Positions 1-7,484 are shown, numbered from the stretch's first letter. The stretch is 10,793 nucleotides of DNA from Acidobacteriaceae bacterium (GCA_003167305.1 PMTP01000141.1:1-10793), one strand, 5' to 3'. Numbers and translations: made by a program. The notes: generated by a model from the sequence alone, not told the origin.

Positions 1-1
1 T

Positions 2-913
2 ACGGCGGAATCCGGCGCGGCGGACGCAAAATCCAGGGTCGTCGTCGCGCGCGATGAACGACTGCGCGGCACAGGCGCCACGGTCGAATCGCAGCGGATG
101 CTGGCGCTCGTGGATCGCGCGATGCAGGCTCTCTGCGGCTGCGTAGATCCGTTGGGCGCATGGAAGAAATTGGTTCGTCCAGGCGATACGGTCAGCCTCA
201 AGGTGAACACGCTGGGAGGCCGCGGAATCTCCACGAATGTTCAGCTCGTCGCGGCGATCTGCGAGCGCTTGCAGGAGGCCGGAATCAAGCCCGGCGAGAT
301 CGTAGTCTGGGACCGCGACAGCGAGGAGTTGGAGCGCGCCGGCTTTCGGATCGAGACCGGCAATGACCGCGTGCGATGCTTCGGCACCGACCGCGTCGGC
401 TATGAACAGGAGCTTTCAGCATGGGGCAGCGTGGGCAGTTGCCTGTCGAAGATTCTCACCCAGTACTGCAACGTGCTGATCAATCTGCCCGTGCTGAAGG
501 ACCACGACGGCGCGGGCGTCACCATCGCTCTCAAAAACATGTACGGCGTTATTCATAACCCCAACAAGTACCATCCCAACGGCTGCAATCCCTACGTGGC
601 GGACGTGAATATGCTGCCGGAGATTCGCAACCGGATGCGGTTGACGATCTGCGACGCGACCACGGCAATGTACGAAGGCGGGCCGGGCTACAAGCCGGAG
701 CACAGTTGGAACGCCAATGCATTGCTGGTTTCCACCGATCCGGTCGCGCTCGACCACACCGGCTGGCAGATGATCGAGCGCAAGCGCGCCGAAAAGGGAT
801 TGAAGTCGCTCAAGGCCGAGGAGCGCGAACCGGGCTATATCGCCACGGCTGCCGATGGCGAGCATCAGTTGGGCACGAATGACCCCAAAAAGATTTCGAT
901 TGTCGAAGTGTAG
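2..913 (+). CDS. DUF362 domain protein, 5' end outside the window
   Basis: This is a DUF362 family protein of unknown reaction. The frame is open from base 2, and the residues before the first ATG at 98 (including KSRVVVARD) look like the normal start of the DUF362 domain. The true start is therefore upstream and 98 is an internal Met. Counting from that Met, family hallmarks are KVNTLGGRG at 35-43, the INLPVLKDHDG stretch at 128-138, ALKNMYG at 144-150, and DPVALDHTGW at 214-223. No ferredoxin-type cysteine cluster is visible in the part seen. The stop at 911-913 lies 26 bases before amrS, so the two are probably co-transcribed. Many DUF362 proteins carry a Tat signal; whether this one does cannot be seen here. 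The family assignment is firm and the function is unknown. Confidence 0.88.
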   Translation, partial: TAESGAADAKSRVVVARDERLRGTGATVESQRMLALVDRAMQALCGCVDPLGAWKKLVRPGDTVSLKVNTLGGRGISTNVQLVAAICERLQEAGIKPGEIVVWDRDSEELERAGFRIETGNDRVRCFGTDRVGYEQELSAWGSVGSCLSKILTQYCNVLINLPVLKDHDGAGVTIALKNMYGVIHNPNKYHPNGCNPYVADVNMLPEIRNRMRLTICDATTAMYEGGPGYKPEHSWNANALLVSTDPVALDHTGWQMIERKRAEKGLKSLKAEEREPGYIATAADGEHQLGTNDPKKISIVEV

Positions 914-939
914 CCGGAAGAATTGCGGAAAGGTTCATC

Positions 940-2127
940 ATGTTCTGTGAATTGGATCTACAAAATGCCGTGAAAGGCACGCTGGATCGCCGCTCGTTTC
1001 TGAAGTGCGCTTTGGCTTCGGGCGCGGCGCTGGGCGGGGGCGCGGCGCTGGCCAGCGTTGCCAAGCCCGCCGCCGCAATGCCCGCCGAGACCGCCGGCGA
1101 GGACGATGCGCGCTTCGTGATGGAAGCGAAGTTCTACCAGAAGCTGCCGAATCGCAAGATCAAGTGCAAGCTCTGTCCGCGCGAATGTTCGGTGGGAGAC
1201 AAAGAGCGCGGCTACTGCGGCGTGCGCGAAAATCGCGGCGGCACCTATTACACACTGGTCCACTCGCGGGTTTGCGCGGCGCACGTCGATCCCGTCGAGA
1301 AGAAGCCGCTCTTCCACTATCTTCCGGGAACGATTGCCTTCTCGATTGCCACGGCCGGCTGCAACGTCAACTGCAAATTCTGCCAGAACTGGGACATCTC
1401 GCAATCGCGCCCCGAACAGGTTCCCTCGCATTACATGCCGCCCAAAAGCGTCGCCGAAATGGCCAAACAATATGACTGCCCCACCATTGCCTACACCTAC
1501 AGCGAGCCAGTCGTCTTCGCCGAGTTTATCATGGACACTGCCGATGCGGGCCACGCCGCCGGCATTCGCAGCATTGTGGTCTCCAACGGATTCATTCAGC
1601 AAGACGCGTTGAAGGAGGCGTACGGCAAAATGGACGCCGTCAAGATCGACCTCAAATCCTTCTCCGAGTCGTACTACAGCAAGGTCGTTACCGGCCAATT
1701 GAAACCAGTGCTGGATTCGCTGGTCACACTGCGCAAGATGGGTAAGTGGACGGAGATCGTCTACCTCGTGCTGCCCACGCTCAACGACAGCGATGCGGAG
1801 TTTCGCGGACTGGCGCAATGGATCAAGGCGAATCTGGGCGCGGATGTGCCGCTGCATTTCACGCAGTTTCATCCCGAATACCTGTTGAAGAATCTGCCCA
1901 TCACCCCGGTCGAGACGCTGGAACGCGCCAAGGCGATTGCCGACGCCGAGGGGCTGCATTTCGTCTATATCGGCAACGTGCCGGGCCATCCGGCGCAGAA
2001 TACCTATTGCCCCAAATGCCGCAAGATGCTGGTGGAGCGCGTGGGATTTACGGCCAGCGAAATGCTGATCAAGAACGGTAAATGCCCGTTCTGCCAGCAG
2101 CAGATTCCCGGCGTCTGGCATGTGTGA
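940..2127 (+). CDS. amrS: AmmeMemoRadiSam system radical SAM enzyme with Tat signal
   Basis: This is a 395-aa radical SAM enzyme of the AmmeMemoRadiSam type. The CxxxCxxC cluster motif is CNVNCKFC (Cys141, Cys145, Cys148), binding the 4Fe-4S cluster that cleaves S-adenosylmethionine. An N-terminal cysteine set (76, 79, 83, 93) precedes it. A zinc-ribbon-like pair of CxxC motifs (357/360 and 382/385) ends in IPGVW, the usual tail of this family. The N-terminus carries a twin-arginine signal: DRRSFLK at 16-22, a hydrophobic Ala/Gly/Leu region at about 23-41, and a possible AxA cleavage site at 44-46. The ATG at 940 has GGAAAGG six bases upstream. It follows DUF362 by 26 bases and precedes the Memo-AMMECR1 gene by 13. 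The substrate is unknown. Export is a prediction that sits awkwardly with the cytoplasmic supply of SAM, so the signal might act only as an anchor. Confidence 0.93.
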   Translation: MFCELDLQNAVKGTLDRRSFLKCALASGAALGGGAALASVAKPAAAMPAETAGEDDARFVMEAKFYQKLPNRKIKCKLCPRECSVGDKERGYCGVRENRGGTYYTLVHSRVCAAHVDPVEKKPLFHYLPGTIAFSIATAGCNVNCKFCQNWDISQSRPEQVPSHYMPPKSVAEMAKQYDCPTIAYTYSEPVVFAEFIMDTADAGHAAGIRSIVVSNGFIQQDALKEAYGKMDAVKIDLKSFSESYYSKVVTGQLKPVLDSLVTLRKMGKWTEIVYLVLPTLNDSDAEFRGLAQWIKANLGADVPLHFTQFHPEYLLKNLPITPVETLERAKAIADAEGLHFVYIGNVPGHPAQNTYCPKCRKMLVERVGFTASEMLIKNGKCPFCQQQIPGVWHV

Positions 2128-2132
2128 GGAGG
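2126..2132 (+). promoter_or_regulatory. Ribosome binding site choosing the Memo-AMMECR1 start
   Basis: GAGGAGG overlaps the TGA stop of amrS (2125-2127) and lies eight bases before ATG 2141. This favours 2141 over the in-frame ATG at 2120 and suggests coupled translation with amrS. Confidence 0.75.
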
Positions 2133-2140
2133 TTGCGCAG

Positions 2141-3709
2141 ATGAACATCCTGATGAACCCGAGCGCCTTTTGGCTGGCGACATCCTTATTCGCGCTACTG
2201 GCATTTGCGCCGCTACAGGATAAGGGCGCCGTAAAACCGGAGAAAGGAAGACAAGAAATGGCGAGCGAAGAGAAGGTGCGGCAGACCGCCGTTGCCGGCA
2301 GTTTTTATCCGGCCGACCCGAAGGTTCTATCTGCAATGATGGACAATTATCTGGCCAAGGTCACCGGGCCGCCGGTCCCCAATGCGAATCTTGATCCGAT
2401 CCTTGCCGTGGTTGCGCCGCACGCCGGTTACGAGTACTCCGGGCCCGTGGCCGCGTACACTTACGCCGCCTTGAAGGGACACAAGTACGCGCGCGTGGTA
2501 ATCATTGCGCCGTCGCACTATGTGTCCTTCGATTTCTCCTCCATCTATGATGGCGACGCCTACGCAACGCCGCTGGGCAACGTGCCGGTGGACAAGGCCT
2601 TCGCGCGCGAACTCCAGAAGATGAGTTCGACGATGCAGCTTTCCAGCCAGGGACACGATCCCACATCGGCCGGCGGCGAGCATGCAATCGAGGTGCAGTT
2701 GCCCTGGCTGCAAAAGGTGCTGGGCAATTTTGAAATCGTGCCCATCGTGATGGGCGATCAGAGTTACGAGAACAGCCGCGCGCTGGGAGTCGCTCTGGCC
2801 AAGCTGATCAAGGCCGGCGGCAAGGAAGGCGAGACGCTGGTGCTGGCCAGTTCCGATCTCTCGCATTACCACCCTTACGATGACGCGGAGACAATCGATC
2901 ACAAGACGCTCGATGCGCTTCAGGCGTGGGATTACTTCAGTATGTCGCGCAACTTCCAGTCGCGGATATGGGAGGCATGCGGCGGCGCGCCCATCGTGGC
3001 CGCAATGATCTACGCCGAGCGCATGGGAGCCAACCAGGCGCGGGTGCTGAAGTACGCGAACTCCGGCGATGTGACCGGCGATAAGTCGCGCGTGGTCGGC
3101 TACAGTGCGGACGTTTTTGTGAAGGCGAACGGCGGCAAGGCCGTGGAAACTCCATTTTCGCTGAGCGAGCCGGAGAAGAGCGAGCTGCTCGCGCTGGCGC
3201 GCAAGTCGGTGGAGTATGTGGTGGGGAAGGATGAACTGTATATGCCGCCCGCAAGCGCCGACGCGACCCTGAACCAGGAGCGCGGCGCGTTTGTGACGCT
3301 GACCGTTTCCGGCGCGCTGCGCGGGTGCATCGGCTATACAGCGCCGATCAAGCCACTCTATCTGACCGTGCGCGACACGGCCACGCACGCCGCTCTGCAC
3401 GATCCGCGCTTCCCGCCGGTAACGGCAGCCGAGTTGCCCGGCCTCGCCTATGAAATCTCCGTGCTCTCGCCTCTGCGCCGCGTGACGGACATTCAACAGA
3501 TCAGGGTCGGCGAGCATGGACTGCTGATGAAGAACGGCGATAGCGAGGGCCTGCTGCTTCCACAGGTGCCGGTGGAACAGAATTGGGACCGGCAGACCTT
3601 CCTTGAGCAGACCTGCCGCAAGGCGGGGATGGGTTCTGGCTGCTGGAAGGATGAGGATACGGATATCTTCGCCTTCACCGCGGTAGTCTTTAACGAACAC
3701 AAATTCTGA
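2141..3709 (+). CDS. amrB-amrA: Memo-AMMECR1 fusion (AmmeMemoRadiSam proteins B and A)
   Basis: This 522-aa protein joins a Memo domain (about 47-326) to an AMMECR1 domain (about 340-520). Memo has the class III extradiol dioxygenase (LigB) fold. The metal-ligand positions known from human MEMO1 are all present: His94 in APHAGY, His126 in APSHY and Cys280 in EACGGAP. GGEHAIEVQLPW at 178-189 and SSDLSHYHP at 237-245 are further hallmarks. The AMMECR1 signature LRGCIG is at 393-398. I chose ATG 2141 because GAGGAGG (2126-2132) lies eight bases upstream; the ATG at 2120, overlapping the amrS stop, has no comparable site. From 2141 the protein starts with a hydrophobic segment (9-25) lacking basic residues before it, so it is a weak signal peptide or anchor. 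A second in-frame ATG at 2258, with its own GGAAG, would give a 483-aa soluble form starting where Memo proteins usually start. The reaction is unknown to me. Confidence 0.92.
   Translation: MNILMNPSAFWLATSLFALLAFAPLQDKGAVKPEKGRQEMASEEKVRQTAVAGSFYPADPKVLSAMMDNYLAKVTGPPVPNANLDPILAVVAPHAGYEYSGPVAAYTYAALKGHKYARVVIIAPSHYVSFDFSSIYDGDAYATPLGNVPVDKAFARELQKMSSTMQLSSQGHDPTSAGGEHAIEVQLPWLQKVLGNFEIVPIVMGDQSYENSRALGVALAKLIKAGGKEGETLVLASSDLSHYHPYDDAETIDHKTLDALQAWDYFSMSRNFQSRIWEACGGAPIVAAMIYAERMGANQARVLKYANSGDVTGDKSRVVGYSADVFVKANGGKAVETPFSLSEPEKSELLALARKSVEYVVGKDELYMPPASADATLNQERGAFVTLTVSGALRGCIGYTAPIKPLYLTVRDTATHAALHDPRFPPVTAAELPGLAYEISVLSPLRRVTDIQQIRVGEHGLLMKNGDSEGLLLPQVPVEQNWDRQTFLEQTCRKAGMGSGCWKDEDTDIFAFTAVVFNEHKF
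2243..2250 (+). promoter_or_regulatory. Second, internal ribosome binding site before ATG 2258
   Basis: AAAGGAAG lies seven bases before an in-frame ATG at 2258-2260. Initiation here would give a Memo-AMMECR1 protein without the hydrophobic N-terminus, beginning MASEEKVRQTAVAGSFYP, which resembles the usual Memo start. It could be the true start, a second start, or chance in Lys/Glu-coding sequence. Confidence 0.45.
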
Positions 3710-3820
3710 GCGCTTGGTGGAGGATTCCTGGAATCTCTGATAGGGCAATCCGCTCCAGCGGTTGAACGAAGATTCGCGTCGATATAGATTCGCGCTTATT
3801 TCACGGCCGTTTCGTTAAAA

Positions 3821-3850
3821 GAGCGTCCGGGAGCTACATCCCGGACGCTC
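3821..3850 (-). terminator. Rho-independent terminator of xylA
   Basis: GAGCGTCCGGG (3821-3831) and CCCGGACGCTC (3840-3850) form a perfect 11-bp stem around an eight-base loop. On the minus strand the stem is followed directly by TTTT (complement of 3817-3820), as expected for an intrinsic terminator about 100 bases past the xylA stop. On the plus strand the stem is followed by GTAAAAC with no T run, so it is a poor terminator for the amr operon, although the hairpin could still slow polymerase there. Confidence 0.8.
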
Positions 3851-3951
3851 GTAAAACAGAGTTGGCAGCTAGCAATCCGCGATGCGGCAATGGCGCTTCG
3901 GCGCCACGCCACACCTGAGGGATGCCAACGTCTCGGTTCCAGTCGCCCTTA

Positions 3952-5283
3952 TTAGAGAGCGTCTGTATAGATCAGGCGAGCCAGGAGATTCTCGATTTGC
4001 TCCTGCTTGCCCGACCGCGGTTGAGGATTGATGCCGTTCTTGAGAGCCGCTGCCTCGATCTGATCGAGCGAGACCTTGCCTTCAAGCATCGCGACCGCCT
4101 CAGGCGACTTCCAGCCTGCATAGCGCTCGGCGAGGATCGCATCGTACCGGCCGTCTTCGATCAGCTTGGCAGCCGTCAGGAATGCGCGAGCGCAAAGATC
4201 GGCACCGCCCACATGGGCATGGACCATGTCCTCGGCGGTAAAGCTCTGGCGCCGCACCTTGGCGTCAAAGTTGCACCCGCCCTTGGTCAGGCCGCCGGCT
4301 TTGATGACGTGATACATGCTCATCGTCATCGCCCAAAGTTCGTTCGGGAACTGGTCGGTGTCCCAGCCCAGCAGCGCATCGCCGCGATTGATGTCCAGAG
4401 ATCCGAAGATTCCCAGGGCGCCCGCGGTCGAAATCTCATGCTCAAACGTATGTCCAGCGAGCATGGCGTGGTTGGCTTCGATATTGACCCTGATTTCCTT
4501 TTCTAGGCCGTAGCGCTTCAGGAATGAATATACCGTCGCGACGTCAAAGTCGTACTGGTGCGTGGTCGGTTCCTTGGGCTTGGGTTCGATCAGAATCTGG
4601 CCTTCAAAGCCGATCTTGTGCTTGTATTCCACAACCAGGTTCATGAAGCGTCCCATCTGATCGAGTTCCTGCTTCATGTTAGTGTTCAGCAGAGTCTCGT
4701 AGCCTTCGCGTCCGCCCCAGAGCACATAATTCGAACCGCCGAGCCTCTTGGTGGCATCCATGCAATTCTTCACCGTAGCCGCGCACCAGGCGAAGACCTC
4801 GGGATCGGGATTGGTGGATGCGCCGGCCATAAACCGCGGATGGGAGAAAAGGTTCGCCGTTCCCCACAGCAGCTTGGTCGAATACTTGCTCATCTTTTCT
4901 TCGAAGTAATCCACCATGGTGTGGAAGTTCTTCAGGGTCTCGGCAAGAGTCTCCCCGCCGGGCGCGATGTCGGCATCATGGAAGCAAAAGAAGGGCAGGC
5001 CGATCACTCTGAAAAGCTCGAAGGCCGCATCGGCTTGCACCTTGGCCTGCGCAATCGGGTCGCCGGCGGCAAACCACGGGCGCTGCAGCGTGGCTGAGCC
5101 AAAAGGGTCGCCTCCTCGCATCGCAAGCGAGTGCCAGTAGGCGACCGCGAAGCGCAGATGATCCTTGAGGGGCTTGCCGAGTACGACCCGGTCGGCATCG
5201 TACCAGCGGTAGGCAAGGGCCTTCTCACTCGAAGGGCCCTCGTATGTTACTGTTTCGAAAGAGCTAAAGATTGTTTCGGACAT
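3952..5283 (-). CDS. xylA: Xylose isomerase (class II)
   Basis: This 443-aa enzyme interconverts D-xylose and D-xylulose (also D-glucose and D-fructose) in the cytoplasm and uses two divalent metal ions. Length and sequence fit the long class II isomerases; E. coli XylA is 440 aa. Active-site residues are all in place, each one higher than E. coli numbering: His102 and Asp105 in FHDAD, Glu233 and Lys235 in IEPKP, Glu269 and His272 in NIEANH, Asp297, Asp308 and Asp310 in GWDTD, and Asp340 in NFDAK. The ATG at 5283 has AGGAG (5291-5295) seven bases upstream. The gene stands alone on its strand, with its own likely promoter and terminator. No xylulokinase, xylose transporter or XylR-type regulator is in the window, so xylose use must draw on genes elsewhere. 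Confidence 0.97.
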   Translation of the reverse strand: MSETIFSSFETVTYEGPSSEKALAYRWYDADRVVLGKPLKDHLRFAVAYWHSLAMRGGDPFGSATLQRPWFAAGDPIAQAKVQADAAFELFRVIGLPFFCFHDADIAPGGETLAETLKNFHTMVDYFEEKMSKYSTKLLWGTANLFSHPRFMAGASTNPDPEVFAWCAATVKNCMDATKRLGGSNYVLWGGREGYETLLNTNMKQELDQMGRFMNLVVEYKHKIGFEGQILIEPKPKEPTTHQYDFDVATVYSFLKRYGLEKEIRVNIEANHAMLAGHTFEHEISTAGALGIFGSLDINRGDALLGWDTDQFPNELWAMTMSMYHVIKAGGLTKGGCNFDAKVRRQSFTAEDMVHAHVGGADLCARAFLTAAKLIEDGRYDAILAERYAGWKSPEAVAMLEGKVSLDQIEAAALKNGINPQPRSGKQEQIENLLARLIYTDAL

Positions 5284-5789
5284 TGCGAATCTCCTATTCG
5301 TTCAAGAAAATCAAAATCGTGCCGTGAATTGCCCGGCTAAACACCATCCATCCTAAAGGAGAAAGCGTCTTGATGGCAACTTCTTAGTAAATCGCTTTTT
5401 ATCAGGCGTTTTGCGGCGATATCTCCTGGAAACTATGTTATATCGCAACGCAGGCCCTGCTGCACAGATCGCTCCACTCTCGTTTTACTCGGAGGAGTGT
5501 TTCTCCCGAACGCATGAGAGAACTCGTTGTTCCGAAGACATCTCGGAGATACTGTTGGCAAATTCAGGCGCGGCAGCCAACAGATCAAAAAGCGCGACTT
5601 CACAGGCTCTTCATGCGTAGGAGTGATTTCATCAACGGAGCAGGAGAACGGCACAAGACACTGCCCTGAAAATCATCGGAGGCATGAAACTATGGTCCAA
5701 CGCCAATGAAAATGCCGTGTTGAAAACCAGTGTGGCTCTCTGCTTTGCCGAAGTCCTGGCCCCATCCGCGCCTGTGTAGGATGAAGCGG
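5284..5789. other. Gap without a convincing gene, containing the xylA upstream region
   Basis: This stretch of about 500 bases between xylA and the Crp/Fnr gene has short open frames in several phases, none with a good start site, recognisable motifs or clear codon bias. The most protein-like is a 31-codon frame at 5684-5779 (starting MKLWSNANENAV), but its GGAGG (5678-5682) is only one base from the ATG. The xylA end holds a candidate promoter. Base composition looks more AT-rich than the flanking genes. It may be untranslated leader sequence or the remains of a lost gene; I see nothing decisive. Confidence 0.6.
5350..5379 (-). promoter_or_regulatory. xylA: Candidate sigma-70-type promoter of xylA
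   Basis: On the minus strand TTGCCA (complement of 5374-5379) is followed after 18 bases by TAGGAT (complement of 5350-5355). These match five and four of six consensus bases. Transcription would begin about 60 bases before the xylA ATG. It was found by eye only. Confidence 0.35.
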
Positions 5790-6503
5790 CTACGAAGTGA
5801 TTACAGTGTCGAACTTTGTGTAATTATCGAGGTAATTCTTGATGGTCAGATAGCACTCGCAAGAGGCCTTCGTGAGCCCAGGGACATCGAGAATGCGGAT
5901 TTCTCCGCGGGTGTATTCAATAAGTCCTTTTCGCTTCAGAATCCCGGCTGTCGTGGAAATCGTGGGACGGCGCCCTCCCAGCATATCCGCGAGAAACTCA
6001 TGCGAAATCTTGAACGTGTCGATGTGCGCGCGGTCCGCGCAGAGGAGCAGCCAGCGGGCGAGCCGCTGTTCAAAGCTGTGCTTCGCATTGCACCCGGCGG
6101 ATTGCATTGCCTGAACGAGTTGCGCCTGAACATAGCGCAGAGCCAGAAACTGAAAGGCGCCCCCAAGGCGGAACTCTCTTTTCGCGTCCTCCACCTGGCA
6201 GCTATAGCCATGACCGGCAATCTGGGTGTAGACGCGATTCAGGCTCTTTTTTGTTCCCATGAGAGCTGAGACGCCGATGACCGACTCAGAACCGAACATC
6301 CCTACCTCGACCTGAGACCCATCCTTGAATGTTGTCGTCATCGACGCCATCCCCTCTTCGAGAAAATAGAGGTGGTCGATCGGGTTGCAGGGCTTTTCGA
6401 TTTCGTGTTTCAGTTCGAATCTGACCGGCTGCAAACGAAGGCGCTCAATTACGTCCCCGTCCAAAGCCTTCAAAAGAGTGTTCTTAAAGCCGCTCGTGCG
6501 CAA
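5790..6503 (-). CDS. Crp/Fnr family transcriptional regulator
   Basis: This is a 237-aa regulator with an N-terminal cyclic-nucleotide-binding-like beta-roll and a C-terminal winged helix-turn-helix. The sensor region is about 25-120, with IDHLYFLEEGMASM at 42-55 and VEVGMFGSESVIGVSAL at 65-81. The DNA-binding region is about 164-210 (ISHEFLADMLGGRRPTIS at 166-183, then GILKRKGLIEY at 187-197). The cAMP-contact residues of E. coli Crp (the GE and RS pairs) are not conserved, so the effector is unknown. There is no in-frame ATG near the N-terminus. I chose TTG 6503 because GAGG (complement of 6509-6512) lies five bases upstream and the product then starts, as relatives usually do, just before a conserved FKNTLLKAL-like helix. 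A TTG at 6551 would add 16 residues but has poor support. The gene is divergent from a second Crp/Fnr gene. Confidence 0.85.
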   Translation of the reverse strand: MRTSGFKNTLLKALDGDVIERLRLQPVRFELKHEIEKPCNPIDHLYFLEEGMASMTTTFKDGSQVEVGMFGSESVIGVSALMGTKKSLNRVYTQIAGHGYSCQVEDAKREFRLGGAFQFLALRYVQAQLVQAMQSAGCNAKHSFEQRLARWLLLCADRAHIDTFKISHEFLADMLGGRRPTISTTAGILKRKGLIEYTRGEIRILDVPGLTKASCECYLTIKNYLDNYTKFDTVITS

Positions 6504-6695
6504 GGAATCCTCACTTTCAAAGAAAACCCTATCATAAATCAGTATGCGCAAAGCTCATGATGCCTGAAAAAGTTCGAGTTATGTCAGGTACCGTACAAAG
6601 ATTGTTTTGTCTGTGTAAGAAACTGTACAGAGTTCGCAAGGCGAAGCGAGTAAAATTTATATGGGACAGTTAGATTTACTTCCGAGGTGAGAAGC
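6504..6695. promoter_or_regulatory. Shared upstream region of two divergent Crp/Fnr genes
   Basis: These 192 bases should hold both promoters. On the minus strand TATGAT (complement of 6531-6536) is a good -10 match, placing a start 20 to 25 bases before TTG 6503. On the plus strand TTATAT (6657-6662) with TTCGCA (6633-6638) at 18 bases is a weak candidate. CTGTACAG (6623-6630) is a perfect palindrome, GTAC recurs in GGTACCGTAC (6587-6596), and AGTTCG appears at 6571 and 6631. These could be operator sites for auto- or cross-regulation. GAGGTGA (6684-6690) is the ribosome site of the plus-strand gene. Confidence 0.4.
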
Positions 6696-7412
6696 ATGAC
6701 CTTTGATCTCGCCGCCTTTCTGGCAACGGCAGGAATAGGACGACGAATCGTCCAAATGAAGCCCAAGCAAGCTTTCTTTTCGCAGGGCGGCGTGGCTGAC
6801 TCCATCTTCTATCTTCAGACGGGCCGCGCAAAACTTACCGTCGTTTCGCATGACGGCAAGGAGGCCACCATCGCGCTTATCCCCGCCGGGGAATTCGTTG
6901 GAGAGGAGTCGCTGGCCAGCGTGGGTGGGGTGCATATGGCAACTGCCACGGCCATTACCGCCTGTGCAGCGCTCAGGATAGAGAGGGAAGAGATGATCCG
7001 TGTGATGCACCAGGAGAATTCCCTCTCCGAAATGTACTTGAAATTCCTGCTGGTCCGCAGCATACGAGCCCAGGCCGATCTTGTCGATCAGCTTTTCAAC
7101 TCCAGTGAAAGGCGTCTGGCGAGAATTCTTCTTTTGATGGCCGAATTCGGCGAACCGGACAAATCGGAACACTTGCTTCCCCCCATCACACAGGAAACTC
7201 TGGCAGAGATGATCGGTACCACGCGCTCCCGCGTCAGCTTCTTCATGAATCGCTTTCGCAAGCTCGGCCTCATCGAATACAACGGCCGCATCCGCGTCCA
7301 CAAGTCGCTGCTCAATGTGGTTCTGCACGATCAATTCACCGAGCGGAATCCCGAGAGGCCTCCTGGTTCGTCCACCCCGCGTATTCGATCAAAGCCGGAC
7401 ACGCGCGGCTAA
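6696..7412 (+). CDS. Crp/Fnr family transcriptional regulator
   Basis: This 238-aa regulator differs clearly from its divergent neighbour. The beta-roll sensor domain spans about 15-110 (AFFSQGGVADSIFYLQTGRAKLTVVS at 26-51, then PAGEFVGEESL at 63-73). The winged helix-turn-helix spans about 162-206 (ITQETLAEMIGTTRSRVSFF at 164-183, then FRKLGLIEYNGRIRVHKS at 187-204). The Gly-Glu of the Crp phosphate-binding cassette is kept in VGEESL. The Arg-Ser pair that binds cyclic-nucleotide phosphate in E. coli Crp appears replaced by Met-Ala (81-82), so a different ligand, or none, is likely. I chose ATG 6696, with GAGGTGA five bases upstream; a GTG at 6687 lies inside that site. The last 20 or so residues are a polar, Arg/Pro-rich tail. 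Its targets are unknown. Confidence 0.9.
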   Translation: MTFDLAAFLATAGIGRRIVQMKPKQAFFSQGGVADSIFYLQTGRAKLTVVSHDGKEATIALIPAGEFVGEESLASVGGVHMATATAITACAALRIEREEMIRVMHQENSLSEMYLKFLLVRSIRAQADLVDQLFNSSERRLARILLLMAEFGEPDKSEHLLPPITQETLAEMIGTTRSRVSFFMNRFRKLGLIEYNGRIRVHKSLLNVVLHDQFTERNPERPPGSSTPRIRSKPDTRG

Positions 7413-7484
7413 GTCGGCTTCGGGGTTACTGGTTTCATCCCCGTGGGCTGTAACGCCAGGGGGAACTCACTTGACGCCGGGTGC

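Noticed and set aside
958..2148. A 396-codon frame on the minus strand opposite amrS
   Set aside because: It mirrors a gene with clear family motifs, its own translation has no recognisable domain, and long antisense frames are expected in GC-rich coding DNA.
2327..3748. A 473-codon frame on the minus strand opposite the Memo-AMMECR1 gene
   Set aside because: It is a shadow of a well-supported gene. The translation is rich in His, Arg and Val with no domain pattern, and it has no ribosome site supporting it.
3821..3850. The 3821-3850 hairpin as terminator of the plus-strand amr operon
   Set aside because: On the plus strand the stem is followed by GTAAAACAGAG with no T run; the T tract is on the minus-strand side only.
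5514..5669. A 51-codon plus-strand frame starting MRELVVPK in the xylA-Crp gap
   Set aside because: The nearest GGAGG is about 18 bases from the ATG, the product is very basic and there is no recognisable family.
5684..5779. A 31-codon frame starting MKLWSNANENAV with GGAGG just upstream
   Set aside because: The spacing between GGAGG and ATG is a single base, too tight for normal initiation, and the product has no known match that I recognise.
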